Assembly (NCBI RefSeq): GCF_009856355.1
Contig: NZ_WMEW01000004.1
Coordinates: forward strand, 62,001 to 126,000
Source: Halobacillus litoralis
GTDB taxonomy: Bacteria > Bacillota > Bacilli > Bacillales > Halobacillaceae
Length of the DNA stretch: 64,000 nucleotides
Direction of reading: 5' to 3'
Of this stretch, positions 10,034 to 19,700 are shown piece after piece. Each line of letters opens with the position of its first letter. Position 1 is the stretch's first letter. The notes beneath the pieces are model-generated. The model ran no database searches. It was not told the DNA's origin and saw nothing but the letters and a program-made list of their open reading frames with translations. The position numbers were made by a program, and so were the translations under genes.

Positions 10034-10496
10034 GCATTCGTTCCAAGTGCAGCACATCTTCTTCAGCCAGTACTTTTTCTAAATTCAACAGGATAAACAG
10101 CCGGCCCTCCACGTTGGCCACCCCTTGGATATAATCGGCCTCTACCGTGCCGACCACTTCTGGAGGGGGCTCCACTGCATCGTTTTCAAGATCCAGCACA
10201 TCGTTGGCAGCGTCTACAATTAAACCAACGTTCATGTCAGCGACCGTCACCGTAATGATCCGGGTCTGTTCGGTTTCAGGGAAAGGTTCAAATCCGAACC
10301 TCTCCCGCAGATCAATCACAGGAGTGACAACCCCTCTTAAATTGATGACCCCTTTTACGAAAGGTTGAGCACCCGGAACTCGCGTAATCGGCACCATTCT
10401 TTCAATCGACCCCACAGTCTGGACCGGGAGTGTATACTCTTCATCCTGAATTTGAAAAACGATGACCTTCTGCGTATGCTCTTTTTGTTCTGTCAT
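10026..10496 (-). CDS. cheW: Chemotaxis coupling protein CheW
   Basis: Adaptor that links chemoreceptors to the kinase CheA. The 156 residues form one CheW (SH3-like) domain: EYTLPVQTVGSIERM, then FVKGVINLRGVVTPVIDLRERFG and YIQGVANVEGRLFILLNLEKVL. It follows cheA by 13 nt and overlaps cheD. Length is normal for the family, with no response-regulator fusion as seen in CheV. Confidence 0.97.
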   Translation of the reverse strand: MTEQKEHTQKVIVFQIQDEEYTLPVQTVGSIERMVPITRVPGAQPFVKGVINLRGVVTPVIDLRERFGFEPFPETEQTRIITVTVADMNVGLIVDAANDVLDLENDAVEPPPEVVGTVEADYIQGVANVEGRLFILLNLEKVLAEEDVLHLERMHG

Positions 10497-10509
10497 ACAA
10501 TCCCTCCTG

Positions 10510-12492
10510 TTACTTGATTAACGCATTGCTGTCCAGGATCAATGCCACCTGTCCATCGCCGAGGATCGTGGCACCGGAAATCGCAAAGGCTCCGGAAAGA
10601 TAGTCACCGAGAGATTTCAAAACCACTTCCTGCTGACCAATAAATGAATGAACCACCAGCGCCGCCATTTTTTCACCCCTGCGGACAATGACAACAGAAT
10701 AATCATCCTTTTCCTCCAACTCCACGGGTACCTGGAGAAGTTCCGTTAAAAAAATAAGGGGAATGACTCGGCCACGGAAATCCATCACTTTTCTGTTGTG
10801 GGCATTCATAAGATCTTCTTTCTTCACGACAGCGGTTTCTATAATAGAAGAAAGCGGGATGGCGTACGTTTCTTTCTGGACCTCCACAAGCATGACAGAA
10901 ATAATGGAGAGGGTGAGTGGAAGCTGAATGGAGAACCGGCTGCCTTCTCCATATTCCGACTCAATGGTGATGATCCCTCCGAGAGATTCAATGGTGCTCT
11001 TTACAACATCCAGTCCAACGCCACGGCCCGAAATATCCGAAATTTGGTCCGCAGTGGAAAAACCACTTTCCATTATTAAATCAAACACCTGGGAATCCGA
11101 CATCGTCTCGGCCTGCTCTTGTGTAACGAGTTGATTTTTCACAGCTTTGCCGGCCACTTTCGTGCGGTCGATGCCCGCTCCGTCATCGGTTATTTCAATG
11201 AACACATGGTTGCCGCTGTGATAGGCTTTTAATTCAATCTGCCCGACCGCCGGTTTCCCTTTGGACTCACGCACTTCAGGACTTTCTATCCCGTGATCCA
11301 CCGCATTCCTGATTAAATGGACGAGGGGATCACCAATTTCATCTATGACGGTACGATCCAGTTCTGTCTCTGCTCCTGAAATGGTTAATTCCAGACGTTT
11401 ATGTAAGTCCTTCGACAGCTGCCGTACCATGCGGGGGAACCTGTTAAACACCTGCTCCACAGGAACCATCCGCATGTTTAAAATGATGCTCTGGAGGTCG
11501 CTGGATGTTCTCGTCATATGCTCCACCGTCTCCTGTAGATCCTGATGTGCAAGGTCTGAAGAAATCTGCTCCAGGCGCCCCCGGTCAATCACCAGTTCCT
11601 CAAACAGGTTCATTAGAGCATCCAGACGTTCTATATTGACCCGGATGGTACGTCCTCTGGGTGTTGATTTTTTTGTTTTTTGAGCGGACTCATCCGATAT
11701 TTCTGCTTGAGACTGAACCTGAGGCCCTTCCGGCGGTTGAGTTTCTTTTTCCTTAAAAGGTTCAACGTGAACGTAATCCACCTCGGATACCTTTTCAATT
11801 GCAGTCTTGATACCTTCCGCTGATTCCTGCGTGATTAGAAGTACCGTAAAGCTGCTTTCGAATTCCTCATTCTCAAGGCTTTCCACCGGCGGTGCAGCAT
11901 GGACGACCTCCCCCGCTTGTTCAAGAACTTCAAAAATCATGTAGACTCTTGCGGCTTTTAACAGGCAGTCATTTCGGAGGTGTGTGTGAACCAGCAGGGG
12001 ATGACTCCCGGACTCCTCCGCCATCTTGATCACATTTTTTGTATAATCATCCAGGAACAGTTCCGGCTTTCGTTCATTACCGGCACTTGTCGTGGTTTTT
12101 GGAGACTGCTGCCCACCGCTTTCAACCGCCTCAAGCATTCGGACAGCTTCTTCTACATTCCGCTCCCCGTCACCTCCATCCACGATATCGAGGACCATCG
12201 CTTCCAGATCATCGACCGCATGAAAAACGATATCCAACACACCTTCATCCACAAGAAGCTGTTCGTTTCTTACGGCATCCAGCACATTCTCCATCTTGTG
12301 GGTCAGGTCCGACAAATCCTGATATCCCATAGTAGCCGACATTCCTTTTAAGGTATGGGCGGAGCGAAAAATTTCATTGACTATGGTAAGGTCCCGGGGG
12401 TTCTTTTCCAGGGTAAGCAGATGATCGTTGATGGCTTGGAGATGCTCTTTACTTTCATCGATAAATACTTCTATATACTGATTCATTTCCAT
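10510..12492 (-). CDS. cheA: Chemotaxis histidine kinase CheA
   Basis: Receptor-controlled kinase that phosphorylates CheY and CheB. Domain order in 660 residues: P1 HPt with His46 (IFRSAHTLKGMSATMG), P2 response-regulator docking (about 145-255), an acidic linker, P3 dimerisation (about 280-345), P4 ATPase with N box HLIRNAVDHGIES and G boxes DDGAGID and GRGVGLD, and a C-terminal P5 CheW-like domain. All catalytic motifs are present. The N-terminus MEMNQYIEVFIDESKEHL parallels B. subtilis CheA. Its start overlaps the end of cheB by 10 nt, indicating coupled translation. Confidence 0.98.
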   Translation of the reverse strand: MEMNQYIEVFIDESKEHLQAINDHLLTLEKNPRDLTIVNEIFRSAHTLKGMSATMGYQDLSDLTHKMENVLDAVRNEQLLVDEGVLDIVFHAVDDLEAMVLDIVDGGDGERNVEEAVRMLEAVESGGQQSPKTTTSAGNERKPELFLDDYTKNVIKMAEESGSHPLLVHTHLRNDCLLKAARVYMIFEVLEQAGEVVHAAPPVESLENEEFESSFTVLLITQESAEGIKTAIEKVSEVDYVHVEPFKEKETQPPEGPQVQSQAEISDESAQKTKKSTPRGRTIRVNIERLDALMNLFEELVIDRGRLEQISSDLAHQDLQETVEHMTRTSSDLQSIILNMRMVPVEQVFNRFPRMVRQLSKDLHKRLELTISGAETELDRTVIDEIGDPLVHLIRNAVDHGIESPEVRESKGKPAVGQIELKAYHSGNHVFIEITDDGAGIDRTKVAGKAVKNQLVTQEQAETMSDSQVFDLIMESGFSTADQISDISGRGVGLDVVKSTIESLGGIITIESEYGEGSRFSIQLPLTLSIISVMLVEVQKETYAIPLSSIIETAVVKKEDLMNAHNRKVMDFRGRVIPLIFLTELLQVPVELEEKDDYSVVIVRRGEKMAALVVHSFIGQQEVVLKSLGDYLSGAFAISGATILGDGQVALILDSNALIK

Positions 12493-13547
12493 TCTTCCAC
12501 CCCTTCCTGGTTCTGAAGCGCGCGTACGATAGCAGCACTTATGTTTGTAACGCCGGTTACTTCATCAGCCATCCCTGATTTGACGACGGCTTTGGGCATA
12601 CCATAGACGACACAGGATTGTGCAGATTCTGCGATCGTATAGGTTGGGCAGCTGCTGCGAAGCTGAATCATGCCTTCCAGACCATCGGTTCCCATCCCGG
12701 TCATGACCACAGCTGTAACCATCCACCCTCGTACAGCGGCGAGCGATTGAAACAACGTATTGACAGACGGCCGGTGTCCACTCACGGGTGGTTGGTCGTT
12801 TAAGTGTAGATAAAGCCTTTCCCCTTTCTGCACAACCGTCATATGTGTACCTCCAGGGGCAATATAGGCTACACCATTTTTCAATTCTTCCTCATGCGCG
12901 CCCTCTTTTACTTTGATGGAAGAAAGTTTATCAAGACGATCAGCCAGAGCTTTTGTAAACCCTGGCGGCATATGCTGGACGATGACAAGAGGCGCAGGTA
13001 ATTTTTCCGGAAGGGTGGCGAGAACCTCCTTAAGGGCTCGCGGCCCTCCCGTGGACGTACCTACAGCTATCACCCTTTTCGTCCCTTTTTGGAATACAGG
13101 TATCCGGGGATAAACAGGGGTGTGACGACGGGCCAGCACGCCTGTATCAGCTTCTGCTGCTCCTTTCACTTTCCTGACGATTTCTGCCTCTACCCTGGCC
13201 ATATCCAGAGAAACAGCTCCCGAAGGTTTTGGTATAAAATCCACTGCACCAAGTTCCATGGCTTTCAAGGTACTCTCTGTACCGTCTTTCGTGAGGCTTG
13301 ACACCATAACGACAGGGAGAGGATTCTCCTCCATAATTCTCTCCAGAGTGGAAAGACCGTCCATGACAGGCATTTCCACATCCATGGTAATCACATCCGG
13401 CTGAACCTGCTTCAGCTTTCGCAGACAATCCCTCCCATTCCGGGCGGCTCCCACAACCGTCAGCCGCTGGTCCTGTTGAAGAATGTCACTCAACACCCGC
13501 CTCATAAAAGCAGAATCATCGACAATCAAGACCTTGATTTCTTTCAC
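12483..13547 (-). CDS. cheB: Chemotaxis methylesterase/deamidase CheB
   Basis: Removes methyl groups from receptors. The N-terminal receiver domain (residues 5-120) has phospho-acceptor Asp56 (ITMDVEMPVMDG). After a linker, the C-terminal methylesterase domain carries the catalytic Ser in GTSTGGPRAL, His in VQHMPPGFT and Asp in MTGMGTDGLEG. I place the start at GTG 13547, 7 nt after an AAGGGGG site and in a GTGA overlap with the flhG stop; an in-frame GTG six codons upstream lacks a site of its own. The 354 residues are normal for the family. Confidence 0.97.
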   Translation of the reverse strand: MKEIKVLIVDDSAFMRRVLSDILQQDQRLTVVGAARNGRDCLRKLKQVQPDVITMDVEMPVMDGLSTLERIMEENPLPVVMVSSLTKDGTESTLKAMELGAVDFIPKPSGAVSLDMARVEAEIVRKVKGAAEADTGVLARRHTPVYPRIPVFQKGTKRVIAVGTSTGGPRALKEVLATLPEKLPAPLVIVQHMPPGFTKALADRLDKLSSIKVKEGAHEEELKNGVAYIAPGGTHMTVVQKGERLYLHLNDQPPVSGHRPSVNTLFQSLAAVRGWMVTAVVMTGMGTDGLEGMIQLRSSCPTYTIAESAQSCVVYGMPKAVVKSGMADEVTGVTNISAAIVRALQNQEGVEEWK

Positions 13548-14416
13548 GTTACGTCCCCCTTCCACACCAGCCGTTTCAACTTTTCTAAAAAACCCGGCTG
13601 CTCTCTATGGGCGGCAGGTGCCGAACGGTTTAAAAACCGGTCAGTGATCTGACCGAGAGCCCGACTTGCTTTCCCTTTAGGAGCATGGATAAGGAAAGGA
13701 ACCTGGTTTACAACGGCCTCGAAGACGTATCGATCTTCAAGCACTACACCCAGTTTTTGTGTTTCAACATGTAAAAATCTATGGGCAGCCTCCTGCATAC
13801 GTGTCATAGTGAGTTCACCGGACTGTTTCGTTTGCGCCCGATTAACGATTAATGAAAAAGGGAGATGAGAGTTTTGGAAGACGAGATGCTTCATTAGTGC
13901 GTACGCATCAGTAACAGCAGTGGGCTCCGGGGTGGTTACAACAATCACTTCATCTGCGGCAAGCAGCCAAGCCCGGCTTTTCTCCGTCATTCCGGCCCCT
14001 ATATCCAGAAGAATGACATCGTACTCCTTCGATACGTCTTCCAGCTGTTGATTAAAATACTCAAAGTCCTCTGCGTTCATTTCGAGAAGCTCTGTCATAC
14101 CGGATCCGCCGGCAGCAAATTCCAGGCCAGCCGGCCCTTGTTCAATAATTTGTTGAAATGTCAACCGGTGATGGATGAGGTCCGGTAAACTGGACGTCGA
14201 TGTTCTCCCTAATAGAATATCCACATTCCCCATACCGACGTCCATATCCAGGACCAACACTCTTTTTCCGGAGCGGCACAAGGATAATGCGAAATTAATC
14301 GTAATATTTGATTTCCCGACGCCTCCCTTTCCACTGGCAACCGCCAGCACCTGGGCCGGTGCATGTGTTCCCCGGGAAAGCATACGGGCTCGAAGAATAT
14401 CAGCTTGATCCTTCAT
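13544..14416 (-). CDS. flhG: Flagellum number regulator FlhG (YlxH/MinD-like ATPase)
   Basis: ParA/MinD-type ATPase that works with FlhF to set flagellum number and placement. The 290 residues have the deviant Walker A motif (SGKGGVGKSN), a VLVLDMDVGMGNVDILLG switch region, DVILLDIGAGM (Walker B area), and a basic amphipathic C-terminus (LEKLKRLVWKG) that could bind membrane. The N-terminal segment MKDQADILRARM resembles the FlhF-activating motif of the family. It overlaps flhF by 17 nt and cheB by 4 nt. Confidence 0.95.
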   Translation of the reverse strand: MKDQADILRARMLSRGTHAPAQVLAVASGKGGVGKSNITINFALSLCRSGKRVLVLDMDVGMGNVDILLGRTSTSSLPDLIHHRLTFQQIIEQGPAGLEFAAGGSGMTELLEMNAEDFEYFNQQLEDVSKEYDVILLDIGAGMTEKSRAWLLAADEVIVVTTPEPTAVTDAYALMKHLVFQNSHLPFSLIVNRAQTKQSGELTMTRMQEAAHRFLHVETQKLGVVLEDRYVFEAVVNQVPFLIHAPKGKASRALGQITDRFLNRSAPAAHREQPGFLEKLKRLVWKGDVT

Positions 14417-15503
14417 CGGTGTACCCCTTCATAAGCCGGGAGGCGATATTCCCTGCAGAAACGGTTTGAATATCATCCGGAACGTCCTGTCCATTCGTGA
14501 TATAAGCCGCGCCCAGTCTTTTCTCAAGCATGAGATTGACAGCATCCGCCATCGTTGATGTTTCATCTTCCTTTGTAAAAATGATCTTCCCTAGAGGCAG
14601 TGAGGAAAAATTCTCGTAAATGGTCTGCATATCCACATATTTACTTGTTAAAGATAAGACAAGAAAATAATCGGCTTCCTCTTCAAAATCAATGATTTCC
14701 TGAAGGTCTTTAATAAACGTGTGATTTCGGTAATTCCGCCCCGCCGTATCGATGAAAACGAGATCAACGCCTTTCAGGTTTTCCTTAGCCTTCCTGTAAT
14801 CGTCCATGTTGTAGGCCACTTCCACCGGCGCCTGGAGGATACCAGCGTAGGTCTTCAACTGCTCCACCGCACCAATCCTGTAAGTATCTGTAGTAATGAA
14901 TCCTACGGTCCATCCCTTATTCAAAACTGCATCTCCGGCCAGTTTGGCAAGGGTCGTCGTCTTTCCGACTCCTGTCGGTCCGAACAAATGGACATATCGT
15001 TTTTGGAAGACGTGTCCGAATGGGAGCTCTTCCATCATAACCGTTAACTCTTCCACGGCTGTCTTTTTGATCTCTTCTTTTCTGCTTAAAGGTTCATACT
15101 TTTCATCGATGGAAGACAGGAGATTCTGAACATGTACCTCTTTCAACCCCCGGCTTGTTAAATACCGTGCTAACTGGTCCATCTTTGGGGACAAAGGATG
15201 ACTCTCCGGTGCATCTTTTTGAAGCAGTGCTTTTACATGGGAAAGTTCATCAAGAATCTTTTGCTGCCCACCATTATTCTCCGCATTCGGCAGAGGCACA
15301 GGGCGCTGCGGTTTCTTTCGTTCAACGTGAACATCCGGGTCCATACCAGCAACCACCTCTGTCATTTCTTTTTTAAACAATCCTAGAAAGCCCCCGTGCT
15401 TAATGACTTTGGAGCTTAAGATCAACGCATCCGCCCCAAAGTCACTTCTCACCTTTGCCATAGCTTCCGGCATCGACGCTCCGTGAAACTTCTTTATTTT
15501 CAC
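14400..15503 (-). CDS. flhF: Flagellar SRP-type GTPase FlhF
   Basis: Third member of the SRP GTPase family, beside Ffh and FtsY; it places flagella at their sites. The N-terminal basic region (KIKKFHGASMPEAMAKVRSD) is followed by a linker and NG domain. G1 is [17 protein letters not shown] (about residue 168), then DTYRIGAVEQLKTYA and DTAGRNYRN. The 367 residues match family length. Ffh (49333-50673) and FtsY (51106-52416) are also in this window, so all three SRP-type GTPases lie within 40 kb. Confidence 0.97.
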   Translation of the reverse strand: MKIKKFHGASMPEAMAKVRSDFGADALILSSKVIKHGGFLGLFKKEMTEVVAGMDPDVHVERKKPQRPVPLPNAENNGGQQKILDELSHVKALLQKDAPESHPLSPKMDQLARYLTSRGLKEVHVQNLLSSIDEKYEPLSRKEEIKKTAVEELTVMMEELPFGHVFQKRYVHLFGPTGVGKTTTLAKLAGDAVLNKGWTVGFITTDTYRIGAVEQLKTYAGILQAPVEVAYNMDDYRKAKENLKGVDLVFIDTAGRNYRNHTFIKDLQEIIDFEEEADYFLVLSLTSKYVDMQTIYENFSSLPLGKIIFTKEDETSTMADAVNLMLEKRLGAAYITNGQDVPDDIQTVSAGNIASRLMKGYTDEGSS

Positions 15504-17533
15504 GATACATTCACCACCCCGACACTCTGAACTTCTGCACCTGGATCTAATTCATTGTAGGAAAGTACGACGACCTGTGGGAGCGCGCGGTCCAACAGCT
15601 GCTTCATGTACATGCGCACAGCCGGCGAACAGAGAAGAACAGCCGTCTCCTCCTGAAGCGTCACCCGCTCCACCTGCTCAGCAGTAGACCAGAGGACCGC
15701 CTGCTGCTTTTCAGGGTCAAGAGTAAGGTAGCTGCCATGCTCCGTCTGCTTAATATGGTCGGCGACCAGCTTCTCCACCTGACCGGAAACGGTTATCACT
15801 TTCATCTGGTCCCTCTCCCCTTTAAACTGATTCGTGATTTGTGCCGAGAGAGACTGGCGGACATACTCACCAAGCAGGTCTGTATCGTTGGTCATCTTTG
15901 CAAAATCAGCCAGCGTTTCAAAGATGACCGGCAGATTCTTAATCGAAATGTTTTCACGCAGCAGCTTAGCCAGCACTTTTTGGACTTCTCCGACACTAAG
16001 TGGATCTGGAGTGACTTCCTGAACCAGTATCGGATAGGATTCCTTCAAATGATTGATCAGCTGCTGGGTTTCCTGGCGGCCGAGAAGCGCATGGGCGTGC
16101 CGTTTGATCACTTCTGTGATGTGAGTGGAAACGACAGAGGGAGGATCGACAACCGTGTACCCTGACAATTCCGCTTCATCCTTCATGTCTCCGGAAATCC
16201 ATTTGGCCGGGAGTCCGAATGCAGGCTCCTGTGTATCGATGCCGTCGATTCCGTCATCTTCATCGCCGGGACTCATAGCCAGATAATGGTCCAGCAGAAG
16301 CTCTCCACCGGCCACCTGGTTCCCTTTAATTTTCAGACGGTATTCGTTCGGACTGAGCTGAATGTTATCCCGGATACGTACAACTGGAATCACAAGGCCG
16401 AGTTCGATGGCAAGCTGCCGCCGGATCATCACGATTCTGTCAAGCAGATCTCCCCCTTGACTTGTATCAGCAATAGGAATTAAGGCATAACCGAACTCAA
16501 ATTCTATGGGGTCCATAGTGATGAGATCAACAACATTTTCCGGAGAGCGCATCTGCTCCCCTTCGGCTTCATCTGTCTCTTCCGGTTCATCTGTTTCCTG
16601 ATTTCCAGACTGCCTCGAAAGACGATAGCCTCCAAACGCCAGTACGCCGGCAATCAGACTTGTTAAGAGAATCGGAATCGGCGTCAGACCGAGAAGGAAT
16701 ATGGTAGCTGCTGCGATATACAGAAGCTTTGGATAGCGGAGCAGCTGACTGGTCACGTCTGTGCTCAAATTCCCCTCTGATGCGACTCTTGTGACAACAA
16801 TCCCGGTCGCCGTGGATATGAGCAGGGCAGGAATCTGACTGACAAGTCCGTCACCGACGGTCAGGCGCATATAGGTATCGATGGCTTCATTAAAGGACAT
16901 GCCCATTTGAACCATTCCAATAATCAATCCAAAAATGATGTTGATCATAACGATGATAATTCCTGCGATGGCATCTCCTTTCACGAATTTACTGGCCCCA
17001 TCCATGGCTCCGTAAAAATCGGCCTCATTCTCAATCTTCCCTCGCCTTTCCTTTGCCTGATGTTCATTAATCATGCCTGCGTTCAGGTCGGCGTCAATAC
17101 TCATCTGTTTGCCCGGCATCGCATCAAGGGTGAAGCGGGCGGCCACTTCGGACACACGTTCCGCTCCTTTGGTAATAACTAAAAATTGGATAATGACCAG
17201 AATGATGAAGACGACAAAACCAACGAGCGGGTTTCCACCAATGACAAATGTTCCGAATGTTGCTACAACACCACCTGCTTCCGCCTCGGAGAGGATGGAA
17301 CGTGTCGTCGATACATTCAATCCAAGACGGAACAACGTAAGCAGCAGGAGAAGGGTCGGGAACACAGCAAACTGCAGCGCCTCATCCATATTCATGGATA
17401 CTAAAATAACAATAAGAGCAAGTGTAATATTAATAAGGATAAAAAAACTGAGGAGCCACCCTGGTAAAGGGATAACGAGCATAATGATGATTAAAATTAC
17501 ACCTAACAGGACAGATAAATCTCTTGGTGACAT
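15500..17533 (-). CDS. flhA: Flagellar type III export gate protein FlhA
   Basis: Nonameric inner-membrane gate of the flagellar type III secretion system. The 677 residues have about eight N-terminal membrane helices (to residue ~310), the FHIPEP-type cytoplasmic loop (RFTLDAMPGKQMSIDADLNAG), an acidic linker (about 310-330, rich in Glu/Asp) and a cytosolic C-terminal domain that binds chaperone-substrate complexes. It overlaps flhF by 4 nt (ATGA) and follows flhB by 15 nt. Confidence 0.98.
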   Translation of the reverse strand: MSPRDLSVLLGVILIIIMLVIPLPGWLLSFFILINITLALIVILVSMNMDEALQFAVFPTLLLLLTLFRLGLNVSTTRSILSEAEAGGVVATFGTFVIGGNPLVGFVVFIILVIIQFLVITKGAERVSEVAARFTLDAMPGKQMSIDADLNAGMINEHQAKERRGKIENEADFYGAMDGASKFVKGDAIAGIIIVMINIIFGLIIGMVQMGMSFNEAIDTYMRLTVGDGLVSQIPALLISTATGIVVTRVASEGNLSTDVTSQLLRYPKLLYIAAATIFLLGLTPIPILLTSLIAGVLAFGGYRLSRQSGNQETDEPEETDEAEGEQMRSPENVVDLITMDPIEFEFGYALIPIADTSQGGDLLDRIVMIRRQLAIELGLVIPVVRIRDNIQLSPNEYRLKIKGNQVAGGELLLDHYLAMSPGDEDDGIDGIDTQEPAFGLPAKWISGDMKDEAELSGYTVVDPPSVVSTHITEVIKRHAHALLGRQETQQLINHLKESYPILVQEVTPDPLSVGEVQKVLAKLLRENISIKNLPVIFETLADFAKMTNDTDLLGEYVRQSLSAQITNQFKGERDQMKVITVSGQVEKLVADHIKQTEHGSYLTLDPEKQQAVLWSTAEQVERVTLQEETAVLLCSPAVRMYMKQLLDRALPQVVVLSYNELDPGAEVQSVGVVNVS

Positions 17534-17548
17534 AAGGGCCCTCCTTTC

Positions 17549-18634
17549 TTAAATCTTTTCCTGCAGCTGGTAGACGTAGGCAAGTATTTCAGCAACCGCT
17601 TTAAAGAACTCTTCCTCAATCGGCTTATCTAATTCACATTCGGCGTAAAGCGATCTCGCCAGCGTCCTGTTCTCCACCGTCACAATATCGTGAGCCCTGG
17701 CAATGTCCTTGATTTTGAGAGCGAGGAAATCCACGCCCTTGGCTACGACAATCGGAGCATCGGATTCCTGCTCATCATACTTCACCGCCACCGCATAATG
17801 AGTGGGGTTTGTAATGACGACATCAGCCTGAGGTACTTCACTCATCATCCTCGACGCTGACATCCGGCGCTGCTTTTCCTTAATTTTCGCTTTGATTTGA
17901 GGGTCTCCCTCTATGTTTTTATACTCATCCTTAATATCTTTTTTGGACATGCGGATGTTCTTCTCGTGATCATAGCGCTGATATGTATAATCCAGAATAG
18001 ATAGGAACAGCAAGGCGAGGGCTGAAGCAATGCCCATGATGACAGTAATCGTACCGAAGAAGGACAGCGCTTCTTCCACCGATTTCAGAGACATCATCAT
18101 CATCTGATCTTTGTTCACCCAGATGATTGAGAAGGTGATCACCCCGACAATGCTGATTTTCAACAGAGACTTTACCAATTCCACAAGGGCGCGTGCCGAA
18201 AAAATCCGCTTGGCTCCTTTGATGGGATCGATTTTTTTTAAGTCCGCTTTTAACGGCTCTCCTGTGAACAAGACTCCTACTTGAAGAAGGTTGGAAGCGA
18301 TCCCTGCAGCGACCGCAATTCCCATAAGCGGAGCTGTCACCTTTGCGGTTTCCAGCGTCATTTCCACAAAAATGGTATGGGTCTGCTCCTGTGTTAAGTC
18401 CAGATGCACATAATAAGTGAAAGCGTGGCGGTATAGGTCCAAGACCGCATCCTTCATATGTCCACCGAGCAGGAACAGGCCGCCGAACATCAACAACAGC
18501 AGAAAACCCGTGTTTACATCCTGGCTTTTGGGCACCTGCCCTTTCTTTCTCGTATCCTGCCTCTTTTTAGGCGTTGCTTTTTCCGTCTTTTCATCGGCTG
18601 CGAAATATTGCAGGTCCAATTTCATCGTCAGCAT
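17549..18634 (-). CDS. flhB: Flagellar type III export switch protein FlhB
   Basis: Export-gate component that switches substrate specificity from rod/hook to filament after self-cleavage. The autocleavage motif NPTH is present (VVITNPTHYAVAVKYD). The 361 residues show an N-terminal EKTEKATPKKRQDTRKKGQV segment, four membrane helices, and the cytoplasmic domain. GGAGG lies 10 nt before this ATG; an internal ATG three codons later gives MKLDLQYFA, closer to family starts. FliK, which triggers the switch, is at 25893-27266. Confidence 0.97.
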   Translation of the reverse strand: MLTMKLDLQYFAADEKTEKATPKKRQDTRKKGQVPKSQDVNTGFLLLLMFGGLFLLGGHMKDAVLDLYRHAFTYYVHLDLTQEQTHTIFVEMTLETAKVTAPLMGIAVAAGIASNLLQVGVLFTGEPLKADLKKIDPIKGAKRIFSARALVELVKSLLKISIVGVITFSIIWVNKDQMMMMSLKSVEEALSFFGTITVIMGIASALALLFLSILDYTYQRYDHEKNIRMSKKDIKDEYKNIEGDPQIKAKIKEKQRRMSASRMMSEVPQADVVITNPTHYAVAVKYDEQESDAPIVVAKGVDFLALKIKDIARAHDIVTVENRTLARSLYAECELDKPIEEEFFKAVAEILAYVYQLQEKI

Positions 18635-18640
18635 CGCTCA

Positions 18641-19417
18641 TCAGCCTCCAAGTACATCCATAAACCCCCGCATGGTTTCCAGCATGGTTTCGAACAAAAT
18701 CTGAATCAAATAAACATAAAAGCTCATAGCTATAACGAGAACAGACAGCGCAGCGAAAATTTTCAGAGGCAGTCCGACGACAAATACATTCAACTGCGGC
18801 ACTGTACGGGCGACAATTCCAAGGGCGATATCTACGAGAAACAGACATCCCACAATGGGAACCGCCATCAAGAAGGACGTCACAAACATTTTATTGAAAG
18901 ATTGAATGACAAACATCACCCATCCTTCTTCTTTTAAAGGAAGGAACTGATCAACAGCAATAAACTGATAGCTGTAGAATATACCGTCAATCATCATATG
19001 ATGGCCATCGACGACTAATATAAACAACAAGGTTATGATATACATATACTGGCCCACCAAAGGACTCTGAGCCCCTGTTTGCGGGTCGATCACATTGGCC
19101 ACTGCAAAGCCCATTTGAAAATCGATAAATCCGCCCGCTATTTGAATGGCTCCTAAAATAATATAGGCAAGCAGCCCCACCCCAAGCCCGACAGCAGCTT
19201 CCTTTAATAGAAGAAGAAAATACGTCCCGTCCACTGTCAGTTCAGGAACGGGAAGGGTGAAAATCATAAGGGCTGCTAAAAAAAAGCTGAACCCTACTTT
19301 ATGTGTGACCGGAACTGTCCGATAAGAAAACAAAGGCAGCGATGCAAAGAAAGCCGTCACCCGGACGAAGACCAGCAGAAAAGCCGGCAGATTTACGAGC
19401 GCCATCGATTCGATCAT
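18641..19417 (-). CDS. fliR: Flagellar export gate protein FliR
   Basis: Membrane component of the FliPQR export channel. The 258-residue protein is almost wholly hydrophobic with about six to eight membrane segments, including the conserved GFSFFLAALMIFTLPVPEL and GGFIDFQMGFAVANVIDPQTG blocks. It overlaps fliQ by 4 nt. The fliO-P-Q-R-flhB-flhA order is the standard export-gate block. Confidence 0.96.
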   Translation of the reverse strand: MIESMALVNLPAFLLVFVRVTAFFASLPLFSYRTVPVTHKVGFSFFLAALMIFTLPVPELTVDGTYFLLLLKEAAVGLGVGLLAYIILGAIQIAGGFIDFQMGFAVANVIDPQTGAQSPLVGQYMYIITLLFILVVDGHHMMIDGIFYSYQFIAVDQFLPLKEEGWVMFVIQSFNKMFVTSFLMAVPIVGCLFLVDIALGIVARTVPQLNVFVVGLPLKIFAALSVLVIAMSFYVYLIQILFETMLETMRGFMDVLGG

Positions 19418-19689
19418 ACTGAGCCCACCAGCATATTCAGGTTATTAAAGATTTCCGCTGTGAATTCAACCATATTCGTAAGCATCCACGGGCCAAAGAC
19501 GATCAAGCCGATCAATACAGCTACTATTTTAGGAATAAAAGCAAGGGTCTGTTCCTGAATCTGCGTTGTAGCCTGAAATATACTTACAATCAGTCCTACA
19601 GCCAATGCTAGGATGAGCAGAGGGCCTGAGATCAGCAGCACCGTGTAAATTCCTTCCTTGGCAAATGAGATAACCATATTACTATTCAT
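19414..19689 (-). CDS. fliQ: Flagellar export gate protein FliQ
   Basis: Small subunit of the FliPQR channel: 91 residues with two membrane helices (TVLLISGPLLILALAVGL and KIVAVLIGLIVFGPWML) joined by the loop FQATTQIQEQTLAF typical of the family. The frame continues open upstream into fliP, but AGGAGG just before the ATG at 19689 and the family start MNSNMVISFAKEG fix this start. Confidence 0.96.
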   Translation of the reverse strand: MNSNMVISFAKEGIYTVLLISGPLLILALAVGLIVSIFQATTQIQEQTLAFIPKIVAVLIGLIVFGPWMLTNMVEFTAEIFNNLNMLVGSV

Positions 19690-19700
19690 TGTGGTTCCTC

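Noticed and set aside
14400..15503. FlhF as a second FtsY or Ffh
   Set aside because: The SRP GTPase core is shared, but the basic N-terminus, its place between flhA and flhG and its lack of an M domain or long A domain identify FlhF.
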